Source of the DNA: Flavobacteriales bacterium UBA952
GTDB lineage: Bacteria > Bacteroidota > Bacteroidia > Flavobacteriales_D > Crocinitomicaceae
Reading direction: 5' to 3'
Assembly: GCA_905182495.1 (NCBI GenBank)
Contig: CAJJBU010000005.1
Location: 1 to 61,279, forward strand
Length of the DNA stretch: 61,279 nt
The notes beneath the pieces were generated by a model. The model did no database searches. It was not told where the DNA came from and saw only the letters and a list, made by a program, of their open reading frames with translations. Position 1 is the first letter of the stretch. The number at the start of each line of letters is the position of its first letter. Below, in pieces: positions 35,960 through 44,384 of this stretch. A program made the translations under genes and the position numbers.

Positions 35960-37780
35960 CTAAAATTTAGTGGTTAATTCTTCAATTGTGAGTGTTTTCA
36001 TAATAGGTTTTCCGAAAGGGCAAAAGGAGTGGTCAGGACTGGAAAACAGCTGGTTAACGAATGTTTCAATTTCATGTTCCGATTTAATTTGAAAGTCTTT
36101 TGAAACAACATGTACAAGATTCGAGACGATCTCATGAGCCAATTCGCCTTTGTCGGGTTGTTCAGTGTTCGTTAATGTTCTACTGACATCGTCAATACAA
36201 GAATGGCTTGTTTGCTCAGAGATACACGAAGGAAGACTTTCTAACCTTATGCCGTTATTTTCTAGTTCAAATTGAAACCCAAATTGCTTAAGTAATGATT
36301 TAGATTCATTCCAGGCATCAATTTCATTTTGGTTGAGTTCCATTTCTAAAGGGAACATTAGTTTTTGCGAAGCGAGCGGTGCAGACACGAAGCTTGTCAT
36401 CATGTTGTCATAAAGTATCCTTTGTTGTGCTCGATAAGTATCTATAATGAGAATCCCTGATTTCACATTGCTCAGAATGTAACGACCTCTAATTAAATAT
36501 TTATTTCCGCGGTATTCTTCTTTCTCTTCGATTAGGGCATGTTGAGAAGTGTTTTTTTCTTCGCGAATGGCGTAGAAATCTTCCCATTCCTTCGCGTCAC
36601 TATTTTTACCAAAACCTTGGTTGTTTAATGCTTTGTTTGATGAAGTCCCTGTACCCTTTTTAGATTCAAAAGTGGAAAACGGATTGTAGCTTGGATCAAC
36701 CTTTATTTCCGGTTCCACAGGGATTTCATTTTTATGAGACAAAGGAACATCAAAACTTGTGTCAATATCAAAGTCTATACTCGGTGCAATGTTGTACTTA
36801 CCCAAAGCCTGTTTGATACTCGAGAGTAAAATGGTGTATATGAATTTGCTTTCTTCAAAATTGATTTCTGTTTTTGTTGGATGAATGTTTACATCAATTT
36901 TCTCTGTATTAATTTCAAGGAATATAAAATAGGAGGGGTGAGACTTTTCAGGAATAAGCTGCTCAAATGCTTTTGAAACGGCATGGTGAAAATAGGTGTG
37001 TTTGAAAAAGCGTTGGTTCACAAAGAAATATTGCTCACCTCGAGATTTTTTCGCGTTTTCAGGTTTCCCAACAAATCCAGATAAGGTTACGATGTCTGTT
37101 TTCTCTTCTATCGGCACCAGTTTTTCGTTACTCTTTAAGCCGAAGATATCTGTGATTCGCTTTCGCAAATTCCCAGCGGAAACATTGTAAATATCGTTGC
37201 CGTTATGTGTTAGTATGAATTTCGTTTCATTGTGGGCAAGGGATACCCTTTCGAATTCATTTCTAATTGATGTGAATTCTGCATTATCCGATTTTAAAAA
37301 AGACCTCCTTGCAGGGACATTAAAGAAGATGTTTTTCACTTCAATACTCGTTCCTTTTTCACAGATGCATTCTTCATTTCGGGTTGGTGTGCCTCCATTC
37401 ATTTCTATGAGCGTACCGGTATCATCCTGTTTTTCTAATCTGGTTTTAAGGGTAACATGGGCTATTGACGCTATTGACGCCAGAGCTTCTCCTCGAAAGC
37501 CTTTGGTTTTCAGTTGAAACAAGTCTTCTACTTTATGAATCTTACTTGTTGCATGTCTTGTAAAACATAGTGAAGCATCTTTTTTTGACATCCCGCTCCC
37601 ATTATCTTGAATAATAATGCTTGTTCTTCCAGCATCTTTGATATGTACTTTTATTTCCGTGGCTCCTGCATCTACTGCATTTTCAAGCAGTTCTTTTACG
37701 ACTGAAGAAGGTCGTTGAATCACTTCGCCTGCAGCGATTTGATTTGAGATTTGCTCTGAGAGTAAATTGATGATGTCCAT
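35960..37780 (-). CDS. mutL: DNA mismatch repair protein MutL
   Basis: 606 residues. The N-terminal GHKL ATPase is complete: ELLENAVDAGAT, IQDNGSGM, TRHATSKI, TKGFRGEALASIAS. A proline/serine-rich linker (about 330-410) precedes the C-terminal dimerisation domain. The endonuclease motif usually DQHA-x2-E-x4-E reads DTYRAQQRILYD here, while the later CPFGKP motif is kept. It couples MutS recognition to repair. The ATG overlaps the previous stop as TAATG. Identity is certain; whether it has nuclease activity is doubtful. Confidence 0.98.
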   Translation of the reverse strand: MDIINLLSEQISNQIAAGEVIQRPSSVVKELLENAVDAGATEIKVHIKDAGRTSIIIQDNGSGMSKKDASLCFTRHATSKIHKVEDLFQLKTKGFRGEALASIASIAHVTLKTRLEKQDDTGTLIEMNGGTPTRNEECICEKGTSIEVKNIFFNVPARRSFLKSDNAEFTSIRNEFERVSLAHNETKFILTHNGNDIYNVSAGNLRKRITDIFGLKSNEKLVPIEEKTDIVTLSGFVGKPENAKKSRGEQYFFVNQRFFKHTYFHHAVSKAFEQLIPEKSHPSYFIFLEINTEKIDVNIHPTKTEINFEESKFIYTILLSSIKQALGKYNIAPSIDFDIDTSFDVPLSHKNEIPVEPEIKVDPSYNPFSTFESKKGTGTSSNKALNNQGFGKNSDAKEWEDFYAIREEKNTSQHALIEEKEEYRGNKYLIRGRYILSNVKSGILIIDTYRAQQRILYDNMMTSFVSAPLASQKLMFPLEMELNQNEIDAWNESKSLLKQFGFQFELENNGIRLESLPSCISEQTSHSCIDDVSRTLTNTEQPDKGELAHEIVSNLVHVVSKDFQIKSEHEIETFVNQLFSSPDHSFCPFGKPIMKTLTIEELTTKF

Positions 37781-38115
37781 TAGTTCATTAATTTAAAAAT
37801 GACCCGATCAATATCATCAAGACCGTTTAAAAGAAAATAACCAAGAATAAATACGATTGACAATAATACAAGTGTACGCGTGTTTTGGGAATAGACACCG
37901 TTTTTTGACACCCTGTTTTCTTGTTTTTGTTCCTCTATTTTTTCGCGCATAAGAAGCACGCGCTCATCTTGACTCAAATTTTCGTTTGAGTAGAATTTTC
38001 TTTTCAGTTCAATTTTTTCTTTTCGAGCGTTATAATATCTCGGGAAATAATCGAACTTCCTGGGTTTGATATTGGAATTTAAAAATCTCAATAGGAATCT
38101 CTTTCTTTCTAACAA
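37780..38115 (-). CDS. Small conserved membrane protein upstream of mutL
   Basis: 111 residues. A basic N-terminal part (KPRKFDYFPRYYNARKEKI) and one membrane segment near the C-terminus (TRTLVLLSIVFILGYFLLN). Related proteins precede mutL in many Flavobacteriia and are sometimes misnamed riboflavin synthase subunit. No enzymatic motif is visible. Its stop overlaps the mutL start by one base. Function unknown. Confidence 0.7.
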   Translation of the reverse strand: MLERKRFLLRFLNSNIKPRKFDYFPRYYNARKEKIELKRKFYSNENLSQDERVLLMREKIEEQKQENRVSKNGVYSQNTRTLVLLSIVFILGYFLLNGLDDIDRVIFKLMN

Positions 38116-38160
38116 AAATAAGGAAAAACTCGACCTATTTGCTAGAAAGTAATATCTAAA

Positions 38161-39414
38161 TTAGAGTCTGACTATGGTACCCATGTATTCAGGACTTTCT
38201 CCTTTTTCAGGTTGCTGAAGGATTACTTTCCACACAAATGACTTATTCTTTTCTACGAGTTCACCTGAATTCTTATTTACACCGTCCCATGCTTGGTCAG
38301 AATTCGAGGTTTCATAGATGACTGCGCCATTAATAGGGTCGATCACAATCATTTTGAAAGGTGTGTTTCTTTTCGTTAAGGCAAAAGGCATGAAGGTCGT
38401 ATTGCGGTTGTCGAAACTATTTGGAGTAAATGCATTAACGGCAAGTAAGTTGTAATTCTTTTCTATGTAAAAAGTAACCTGGGCTTTGCTTTTGCAACCA
38501 TTGATATCTGTTAGTTCACCTTCAATGCTATAATTACCCTTATCAAATAGGTTGAATGTTTCTTTTTTACCAGATTTTGACGTTGGCTCATTATTTAATT
38601 TCCAAGAGACCTCGCCTTCAGCGAATGCTTGAACATTAAATTCAGGTAAACCATTTTCAAAATCTACATAATCCGCAGCGCTCACTTGAATCTCTTGAGC
38701 AGGGTCAACTCTAAACGAAGTAGAAGTAATGAATTCATTAGCGTTGTCTATATTGCCAATAAGGTACATCCCTTTTTGGCTTAAGTTAAGATTCGTGTTA
38801 GATTTAGCCGGCATTTCTATGAGTTCGGAAGAAGGAAGTCGCAGCCAGATACTTTTTTCATTAGTGTTCGAATAAGAAATCGTGCTGTTAAGACATTGAT
38901 TACCCATTTTGTTAAAATGAAGCTTAACTTGAGATTCGTGATTATCGCTCAGACCTGTTAATTCAACTTCCCTATATACTGGGGCGATGAGATCAGAAAT
39001 TATTTGTTCCTCAATGATATCCAATTCCAGTCCTTCTATAAGTTGATTTTTTTTCTCATCTCTACTTATTGTAATGTTTATGTTTTCAGGACTCTTCGCT
39101 TCTACATTTAAGGAGACAACTGATGAATCTTCTTTAGATAAATCCTCTTTAGAAGGATGAAGAACGTTTTTCTTTTCAGTTTCTGTTTGACTGTGCTTAT
39201 TAATTGGGGTTTTCGCAGTTTCTTCAGCGGTAACAAATAGATAAGTAGCAACAATAGCAACAACGCTCGCCGCACCAATGAACCATTTTAAATTGCTCGA
39301 GGCCACTCCGTTTTTAGCATCTAGCCTCTTACTCAGTTGAGACCAAGCATTCTCATCGTAAGGAAGCTCATGGTCTTTTAATGACGTTTTAAATAATTCT
39401 TCTATATCACGCAT
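38161..39414 (-). CDS. Membrane-anchored anti-sigma-like protein with PKD-like and CHU_C (T9SS type B-like) periplasmic domains
   Basis: 417 residues. Residues 1-42 (RDIEELFKTSLKDHELPYDE) are cytoplasmic and resemble the short N-terminal sigma-binding segments of Bacteroidota anti-sigma factors. One membrane helix lies at about 43-62 (WFIGAASVVAIVATYLFVT). The periplasmic part has an Ig/PKD-like unit (about 235-322, FNLFDKGNYSIEGELTDING) and ends with residues 326-417: NAFTPNSFDN, IVIDPINGAVIYET, WDGVNKNSGEL, GTIVRL. That end matches the gliding-motility-associated CHU_C domain, which carries T9SS type B sorting. It starts 1 base after the ECF sigma gene. Pairing with the sigma factor is inferred from position and layout. 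Confidence 0.72.
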   Translation of the reverse strand: MRDIEELFKTSLKDHELPYDENAWSQLSKRLDAKNGVASSNLKWFIGAASVVAIVATYLFVTAEETAKTPINKHSQTETEKKNVLHPSKEDLSKEDSSVVSLNVEAKSPENINITISRDEKKNQLIEGLELDIIEEQIISDLIAPVYREVELTGLSDNHESQVKLHFNKMGNQCLNSTISYSNTNEKSIWLRLPSSELIEMPAKSNTNLNLSQKGMYLIGNIDNANEFITSTSFRVDPAQEIQVSAADYVDFENGLPEFNVQAFAEGEVSWKLNNEPTSKSGKKETFNLFDKGNYSIEGELTDINGCKSKAQVTFYIEKNYNLLAVNAFTPNSFDNRNTTFMPFALTKRNTPFKMIVIDPINGAVIYETSNSDQAWDGVNKNSGELVEKNKSFVWKVILQQPEKGESPEYMGTIVRL

Positions 39415-39415
39415 T

Positions 39416-39988
39416 TTAATCTCTTATGTTACTGAATTCCTCAGTTAAAATATTTTTCAAATTCTTCTTTGCTTTAGACAAATTTGATTTGGAAGTTCCT
39501 TCGCTGATCCCTAAAATTTCAGCTATTTCTTTATGGGAATATTCTTCGATGACAAATAAATTAAATACCGTTCTGTATCCTGGAGATAATTTATGAATGG
39601 CTTCTATCGCTTTTTCAGCTTTAAACTCAATCAGTTCGATTTTTTCGTTTTCTTCAATTTCATTTGAAGCGTCCATTTTAAAATCGTTGTCATTGTCTTT
39701 TAATATGGGGGCTCTTTTTGCTTTTCTGATGGAATCGATAGCCGTGTTCACAACAATACGCCGAACCCATCCTTCAAAAGAACCTTTAAAATCAAAAACT
39801 TCCAATTTGTCAAAGACCTTGATGAACCCCTCTTGCAGCACCTCTTGTGCTGTGTCTCTGTCAGAAATATAGCGCATACATACACTTAACATCTTTCCAT
39901 AGAACATCTGAAATAAAGCCTCTTGCGAACGCCTGTTGTTATGTAAACAACCTTCAACAATATCTTTTAATTTCTCAATGTTCTCCAA
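39416..39988 (-). CDS. ECF RNA polymerase sigma factor (TTG start)
   Basis: 190 residues. Region 2 (FYGKMLSVCMRYISDRDTAQ, FEGWVRRIVVNTAID) and region 4 (LSPGYRTVFNLFVIEEYSHK, EIAEILGISEGTSKSNLSKA). The start codon is TTG at 39988: a TGA lies two codons upstream in frame, and the first ATG would delete part of region 2. It transcribes genes under control of its membrane partner encoded 1 base downstream. It is divergent from mdh across 131 bases. Confidence 0.88.
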   Translation of the reverse strand: MENIEKLKDIVEGCLHNNRRSQEALFQMFYGKMLSVCMRYISDRDTAQEVLQEGFIKVFDKLEVFDFKGSFEGWVRRIVVNTAIDSIRKAKRAPILKDNDNDFKMDASNEIEENEKIELIEFKAEKAIEAIHKLSPGYRTVFNLFVIEEYSHKEIAEILGISEGTSKSNLSKAKKNLKNILTEEFSNIRD

Positions 39989-40119
39989 AGTTCAACAATT
40001 TTAAAACGGATGTATTTGATTCGCGTTGCCTTTAAACGCAAATAAAACATATGTAATCAAACAAATTAGTATTAAATGTATTATTTTCGTGTGGATATTT
40101 AATAAATAAATAGATACAA

Positions 40120-41064
40120 ATGAAAGTAACAGTAGTAGGTGCAGGAAATGTAGGTGCAACATGCGCGAACGTTTTAGCACAACGAGAAATTGCAAATGAA
40201 ATTGTATTGTTGGATATAAAAGAAGGTTTTGCTGAAGGTAAAGCACTAGATATTTGGCAGACATCCCCAGTAAATTTGTATGATTCAAGAACCATTGGGT
40301 CAACAAATAATTATGAGATGACAAAAGACTCTGAAGTTGTAGTTATTACTTCTGGATTACCAAGAAAACCAGGTATGTCCCGAGATGATTTAATTGCTAC
40401 AAATGCCGGTATAGTCAAATCTGTAACTGAGAATATAGTAAAGTACTCTCCAAATGCAAAAATCATTGTGGTATCAAACCCACTCGATGTCATGACTTAT
40501 TGCGCTTACTTGAGTGCAAATTTCGCATCTAATCAAGTCTTTGGAATGGCAGGTGTTCTTGATACAGCGAGATACAGAGCCTTTCTTGCAGCAGAATTAA
40601 ATGTTTCCCCTAAAGATATACAAGCTGTATTGATGGGTGGACATGGTGACACGATGGTCCCTCTCCCGAGATATACAACTGTTGGTGGTATTCCAGTAAC
40701 GGAGCTTATTGAAGAGGACAAACTAAATGAAATTATCGAACGAACTAAATTTGGTGGTGGTGAAATTGTTAAGCTTTTAGGGACATCAGCATGGTATGCT
40801 CCAGGAGCATCAGCAGCTCAAATGGTTGAAGCAATTGTTAGAGATCAAAAAAGAATCTTTCCAGTATGCGCATGGCTGCAAGGTGAATATGGTTTAAAAG
40901 ATATTTATTTAGGTGTACCAGTCGTTCTTGGTAAAAATGGTATTGAAAGAATTATTGAACTTGATTTAAATGACGCGGAAAAAGCGCTTCTAAGTGAATC
41001 CGTTGAAGCTGTAAAAAGTGTAATGTCTGTTTTAGACAATATGAACGCGAGTAGTGTAAGCTAA
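40120..41064 (+). CDS. mdh: Malate dehydrogenase
   Basis: 314 residues, usual length for the LDH-like MDH. NAD-binding VVGAGNVGATCANVLA, substrate-binding Arg in RKPGMSRDDL, VVSNPLDVMTY, and catalytic His in MGGHGDTMVPL. It interconverts malate and oxaloacetate in the TCA cycle. The Arg in RKPGMSRDDL (rather than Gln) supports MDH over lactate dehydrogenase. It stands alone, with a strong terminator behind it. Confidence 0.97.
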   Translation: MKVTVVGAGNVGATCANVLAQREIANEIVLLDIKEGFAEGKALDIWQTSPVNLYDSRTIGSTNNYEMTKDSEVVVITSGLPRKPGMSRDDLIATNAGIVKSVTENIVKYSPNAKIIVVSNPLDVMTYCAYLSANFASNQVFGMAGVLDTARYRAFLAAELNVSPKDIQAVLMGGHGDTMVPLPRYTTVGGIPVTELIEEDKLNEIIERTKFGGGEIVKLLGTSAWYAPGASAAQMVEAIVRDQKRIFPVCAWLQGEYGLKDIYLGVPVVLGKNGIERIIELDLNDAEKALLSESVEAVKSVMSVLDNMNASSVS

Positions 41065-41084
41065 TTTTAGAATTCAAATATTTG

Positions 41085-41108
41085 AAAGCGCCTTTGGGCG
41101 CTTTTTTT
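41085..41108 (+). terminator. Intrinsic terminator after mdh
   Basis: AAAGCGCC / GGCGCTTT form an 8-bp stem with a TTTG loop followed by T residues, 20 bases after the mdh stop. It lies between mdh and the convergent beta-helix gene, whose stop is at 41111. Confidence 0.92.
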
Positions 41109-41110
41109 AT

Positions 41111-42499
41111 TTAATTCTGTTCTATAGCTCCTATATCGGGAGGGTTGTTTCTGAAATTACCTAGAATATCTGTAAAAACGGAGGTTCCAAAACCTGAGTC
41201 TTGTAGTGGTGACGAATTTGGGAATCCAAAATCATCTGCTGTTATATCATTGAAGGCAGGGTTTAACAAATTATCAAAACCAATTCTCCAAATACAATTT
41301 TGATAAAAGGAGTCATCGTATTCTATTTCACTTTCAATAAAGCAATTTTGAAAATCAAAATTGAGCTGTCCAGCAAAGTTTTGAATGGTGTCTAAGGCAA
41401 TTTCAGTTTCAAGATTTCCAGAAATCACACTATTGTATATAATTCCTTCATCGATTTCAAATCCTATGTTAGGGTTGTCATAATAATTTCTAATACCTAT
41501 AGCGGGAGACTGTGCTGTCCCATAGCCCATGAAGTTACAGTGGTTGAAATTAAACCTAGCACTTTTCAAAACAAGGAGTGCATGGTATCCATTCTTGGCA
41601 ATCAAAAGATTCTCTCCCTTGAGTGATGCCTCATCATAAAGAAAAACACCATAACTAGAGTGGTTATAAATTTCACTATTCGTTATGGTAACCGCATATT
41701 CTGAAGGGCTGCCACCGCTTGAATAGACATGGATACCCGAGGTTCCGTTTTTAATGATAGCATAATCTATGGTGGATGGTTTTGCTTGGTTGAAATAGAG
41801 ACCATAATATTGACCAGGAACATTGTCATATAAAGCCTCAAGTCGGTCTCCTTGAAAGACGACCTCATTGTCTAAGAAGCCATTGACCAAAAGGGTTCCC
41901 TTATATACATAAAGCAATGCGTTTTTATGTAAATGTACAGTCGCACCTGCCTCAATGGTAAGGGTCTGAGCGGAATCCACAAGGCTATACCCGTATATCA
42001 CATGTGGTTTGTCTGATGGCCAGACTCCTTGCGCTTGATCTTGATAGTGGAAATAGGCATCTTGCCCCCAAACAGCAAGGTTTACATACTGGTCAAGACC
42101 ATTTGTGCGAAAGCGAATGGAGTCTTCTATAACAAGAGGAGCATTTTGGTTATTGATATCTAAGGTAACTTCTACAAACATAAACAAGCTGTCATTTTCA
42201 ACGATACTAATATTCTCATGTAGTATTCCAGAAACGCCATCTAAATTTATTCGGAATGGTGAATCAGCACCTCCCATGAGTTCTACTTCCTCTATTAAAA
42301 TGTTTTTGTTGTGGTTGTTGTATATTTTTAATTGCTCTGTAGTTGATCCGATTGTGGTAAATACCGTGTCAAAAACTAAAGTGTCAAGTGAAAATTCAAG
42401 ATGTCCAGTACTCGTGAAAGAATCTTTTCTACAACCTTGGGTAGTCATTAGATAAAGTCCAATAGTAACACAAGTGATGATAAAAGTTAATCGACGCAT
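41111..42499 (-). CDS. Right-handed beta-helix lipoprotein
   Basis: About 462 residues from ATG 42499 (a TTG two codons upstream is less likely). The signal ends in YLMTTQGC, a lipobox-like cysteine at about residue 24. An N-terminal domain (about 25-160) with GHLEFSLDTLVFDTVFTTIG is found in Bacteroidota lipoproteins, followed by parallel beta-helix repeats (LYVYKGTLLVNG, ITNSEIYNHSSYGVFLYDEA) and the conserved ending PPDIGAIEQ. Such proteins are anchored in the outer membrane. No catalytic site is visible; binding of a polysaccharide or surface role is possible but not shown. Confidence 0.72.
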   Translation of the reverse strand: MRRLTFIITCVTIGLYLMTTQGCRKDSFTSTGHLEFSLDTLVFDTVFTTIGSTTEQLKIYNNHNKNILIEEVELMGGADSPFRINLDGVSGILHENISIVENDSLFMFVEVTLDINNQNAPLVIEDSIRFRTNGLDQYVNLAVWGQDAYFHYQDQAQGVWPSDKPHVIYGYSLVDSAQTLTIEAGATVHLHKNALLYVYKGTLLVNGFLDNEVVFQGDRLEALYDNVPGQYYGLYFNQAKPSTIDYAIIKNGTSGIHVYSSGGSPSEYAVTITNSEIYNHSSYGVFLYDEASLKGENLLIAKNGYHALLVLKSARFNFNHCNFMGYGTAQSPAIGIRNYYDNPNIGFEIDEGIIYNSVISGNLETEIALDTIQNFAGQLNFDFQNCFIESEIEYDDSFYQNCIWRIGFDNLLNPAFNDITADDFGFPNSSPLQDSGFGTSVFTDILGNFRNNPPDIGAIEQN

Positions 42500-42630
42500 A
42501 GGCAAAGAACGATATTTCTGATGAAATATTTGTTTTGTTTTTAATATTTGATGCGTGTCGAGTTATGTTTAATTTTAAACAATGAACCTTTTGGTGTAAT
42601 AGTTGTATCCGAAAGAAATAACTTCCATCT

Positions 42631-43797
42631 ATGAAGACACTATCTGTAATAGCATCCTTATTGTTTATTAATATTTGTTCTGCTCAGCCGCCAGAAAATC
42701 AGTATTTGAATAATTCGGTCATAAACAATTCAGTGATCACTCCTGTGCAGAATGAAGAGCAAGAGCTGGAGGAACAAACCATTCAAGTCAAAGACAATTC
42801 AAATAAAAGTGAAAGAAAAAAGTTAGAAACAGGAAAGTATAAAAGCGCAAAAGGGTATTCATCACAATCTATTCAGTCTTCTCGAATTATTGAAATTGAA
42901 TACAGGAAGTCGAAAACGCAGGTGTCATCAAGAATGACAAAGCCTGAAAGTCAAGAATTAATGGAGAGGGAACTTGATAAACTCGCCGGTGATAGCGAGG
43001 CATCATTTGAATACCATTTATATAACTACACCTTGGGGAATTATGATCTGAAGCGAGAGGAGTCCTTAAATCAAGCAGAGGGATTAAGGCCAAATGACCA
43101 AAGGGTTCTTGTCCAAAAAGTGGCGAATGAATGTGTTAAAGGGGATACGATTTCTACAAAGTTTTATTTGCAAAAGCTTATGGGAACCAAAAGCCTAGTT
43201 ATGGAGACTCTAGACTATGCAGAAGATGTTTTGGTATCGAGTAAGGGCAATGATATTTTAATTACGCATGGCACCAATGACACCTATGGTATACTATACC
43301 ATCAGGTGAATTCCCCTGAATATGGTTCTCATGAAATATTGGTCGTATCGTTAGACTTCTTACGGAGTCCTTATTATCGTGAATTGCTGTATAAAAAAGG
43401 AATTAAAGTTCCGTCTTCTAAAGCAATAAATACAGATTACTTTAAAGAATTTTGTGCGCTTAATTCAGATAAGAAAATTGCTGTATCACTTACATTACCT
43501 ATTGATTACCTTCGGCGTATTGCGCCATTCTCAACACCTTATGGTTTAGTTTTGATAACTGGAAATCAGAAAGCACTGTGCCTGACGGATCTAGAAAAAC
43601 TATGGAACAATCAATTAAATAAAAGAAACCTGACCGTACATAAAAGTAAACTAGCCCAAAACTATGCCCGGAATTATAAACCTTCAAAAGTTTTACTTGA
43701 ACGATTTCACGAGCAGCAAAACTCTTCTCCCTATATCAGCGCTCCAAATAAATTAAAGCCTCATAAAATTAAGGAGGGAGTCTCCGATAAACATTGA
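42631..43797 (+). CDS. Periplasmic protein resembling the soluble C-terminal domain of DUF2723 membrane proteins
   Basis: 388 residues. Signal peptide (about 1-18, ending ICSAQ), a charged low-complexity stretch (about 35-115), then ILITHGTNDTYGILYHQV and EILVVSLDFLRSPYYRELLY. These resemble the segment of DUF2723 (protein O-mannosyltransferase-like) proteins that reads roughly GDNDTFPLWYAQ ... VVNLSLL ... WY, and the tail KIAVSLTLPIDYLRRI with YGLVLITGN parallels the end of that region. Here it has no membrane helices. The gene ends 1 base before an ECF sigma factor, so it may act with that regulator, for example as a sensor. I assign no function. Confidence 0.55.
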   Translation: MKTLSVIASLLFINICSAQPPENQYLNNSVINNSVITPVQNEEQELEEQTIQVKDNSNKSERKKLETGKYKSAKGYSSQSIQSSRIIEIEYRKSKTQVSSRMTKPESQELMERELDKLAGDSEASFEYHLYNYTLGNYDLKREESLNQAEGLRPNDQRVLVQKVANECVKGDTISTKFYLQKLMGTKSLVMETLDYAEDVLVSSKGNDILITHGTNDTYGILYHQVNSPEYGSHEILVVSLDFLRSPYYRELLYKKGIKVPSSKAINTDYFKEFCALNSDKKIAVSLTLPIDYLRRIAPFSTPYGLVLITGNQKALCLTDLEKLWNNQLNKRNLTVHKSKLAQNYARNYKPSKVLLERFHEQQNSSPYISAPNKLKPHKIKEGVSDKH

Positions 43798-43798
43798 G

Positions 43799-44383
43799 AT
43801 GAGAATATTTAAACCACAATATCCGAAGCTGCCAGATGAGGAACTTCTTGTGCTTATGGCAAAGGGAGATCAACGGGCATTTGACGAGGTTTATGTCAGG
43901 TATTCTCAGCCCTTGTTTGGATATTTTATGAAGCTTTTGGCACGTGATAAAGAGAAGTGTGAGGATATGGTCCATGACCTATTTGCAAAGATCATTCGTA
44001 AACCTGATTATTTCGATGTCAATCGGTCTTTTCGTACTTGGGTGTATTCAGTAGCATCGAATATGTGCAAAAATGAATACAAAAGGATGGCGGTAAGAAA
44101 AAACGTAAAATACGATATTGAACCCGCCCAATTTGTTCAATCGAGTTCGGATACCTTGAAGACAGTTCATGAAAAAAGTTTTAGCGATTTATTGCATCAT
44201 GAACTAAGTAAAATGGATGAGAAGCATAAAAGTGTATTTGTTCTCAGGCACTTTGATGGCTTTTCAATGAAAGAGATTGCAGAGGCGCTAGAAATTAATG
44301 AAGGAACTGTAAAATCACGTTTGTTTTATGCAACTAAGTTTTTGGCGGGTGCTTTAAAGCAGTTTAACCCTATATATCAATAA
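43799..44383 (+). CDS. ECF RNA polymerase sigma factor
   Basis: 194 residues. Region 2 (AFDEVYVRYSQPLFGYFMKL, DMVHDLFAKIIRKPDYFDVN, FRTWVYSVASNMCKNEYKR) and region 4 (LSKMDEKHKSVFVLRHFDGF, SMKEIAEALEINEGTVKSRL). Its ATG is 1 base after the DUF2723-like gene and a membrane anti-sigma-like gene begins 1 base after its stop. A GGAGGGA sequence about 25 bases upstream lies inside the previous gene. It differs from the sigma factor at 39416-39988. Confidence 0.88.
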   Translation: MRIFKPQYPKLPDEELLVLMAKGDQRAFDEVYVRYSQPLFGYFMKLLARDKEKCEDMVHDLFAKIIRKPDYFDVNRSFRTWVYSVASNMCKNEYKRMAVRKNVKYDIEPAQFVQSSSDTLKTVHEKSFSDLLHHELSKMDEKHKSVFVLRHFDGFSMKEIAEALEINEGTVKSRLFYATKFLAGALKQFNPIYQ

Positions 44384-44384
44384 A

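Noticed and set aside
40001..40324. Small reading frames on the minus strand opposite mdh and its upstream gap
   Set aside because: They are hydrophobic low-complexity shadows of mdh and AT-rich DNA, with no conserved features or start context.
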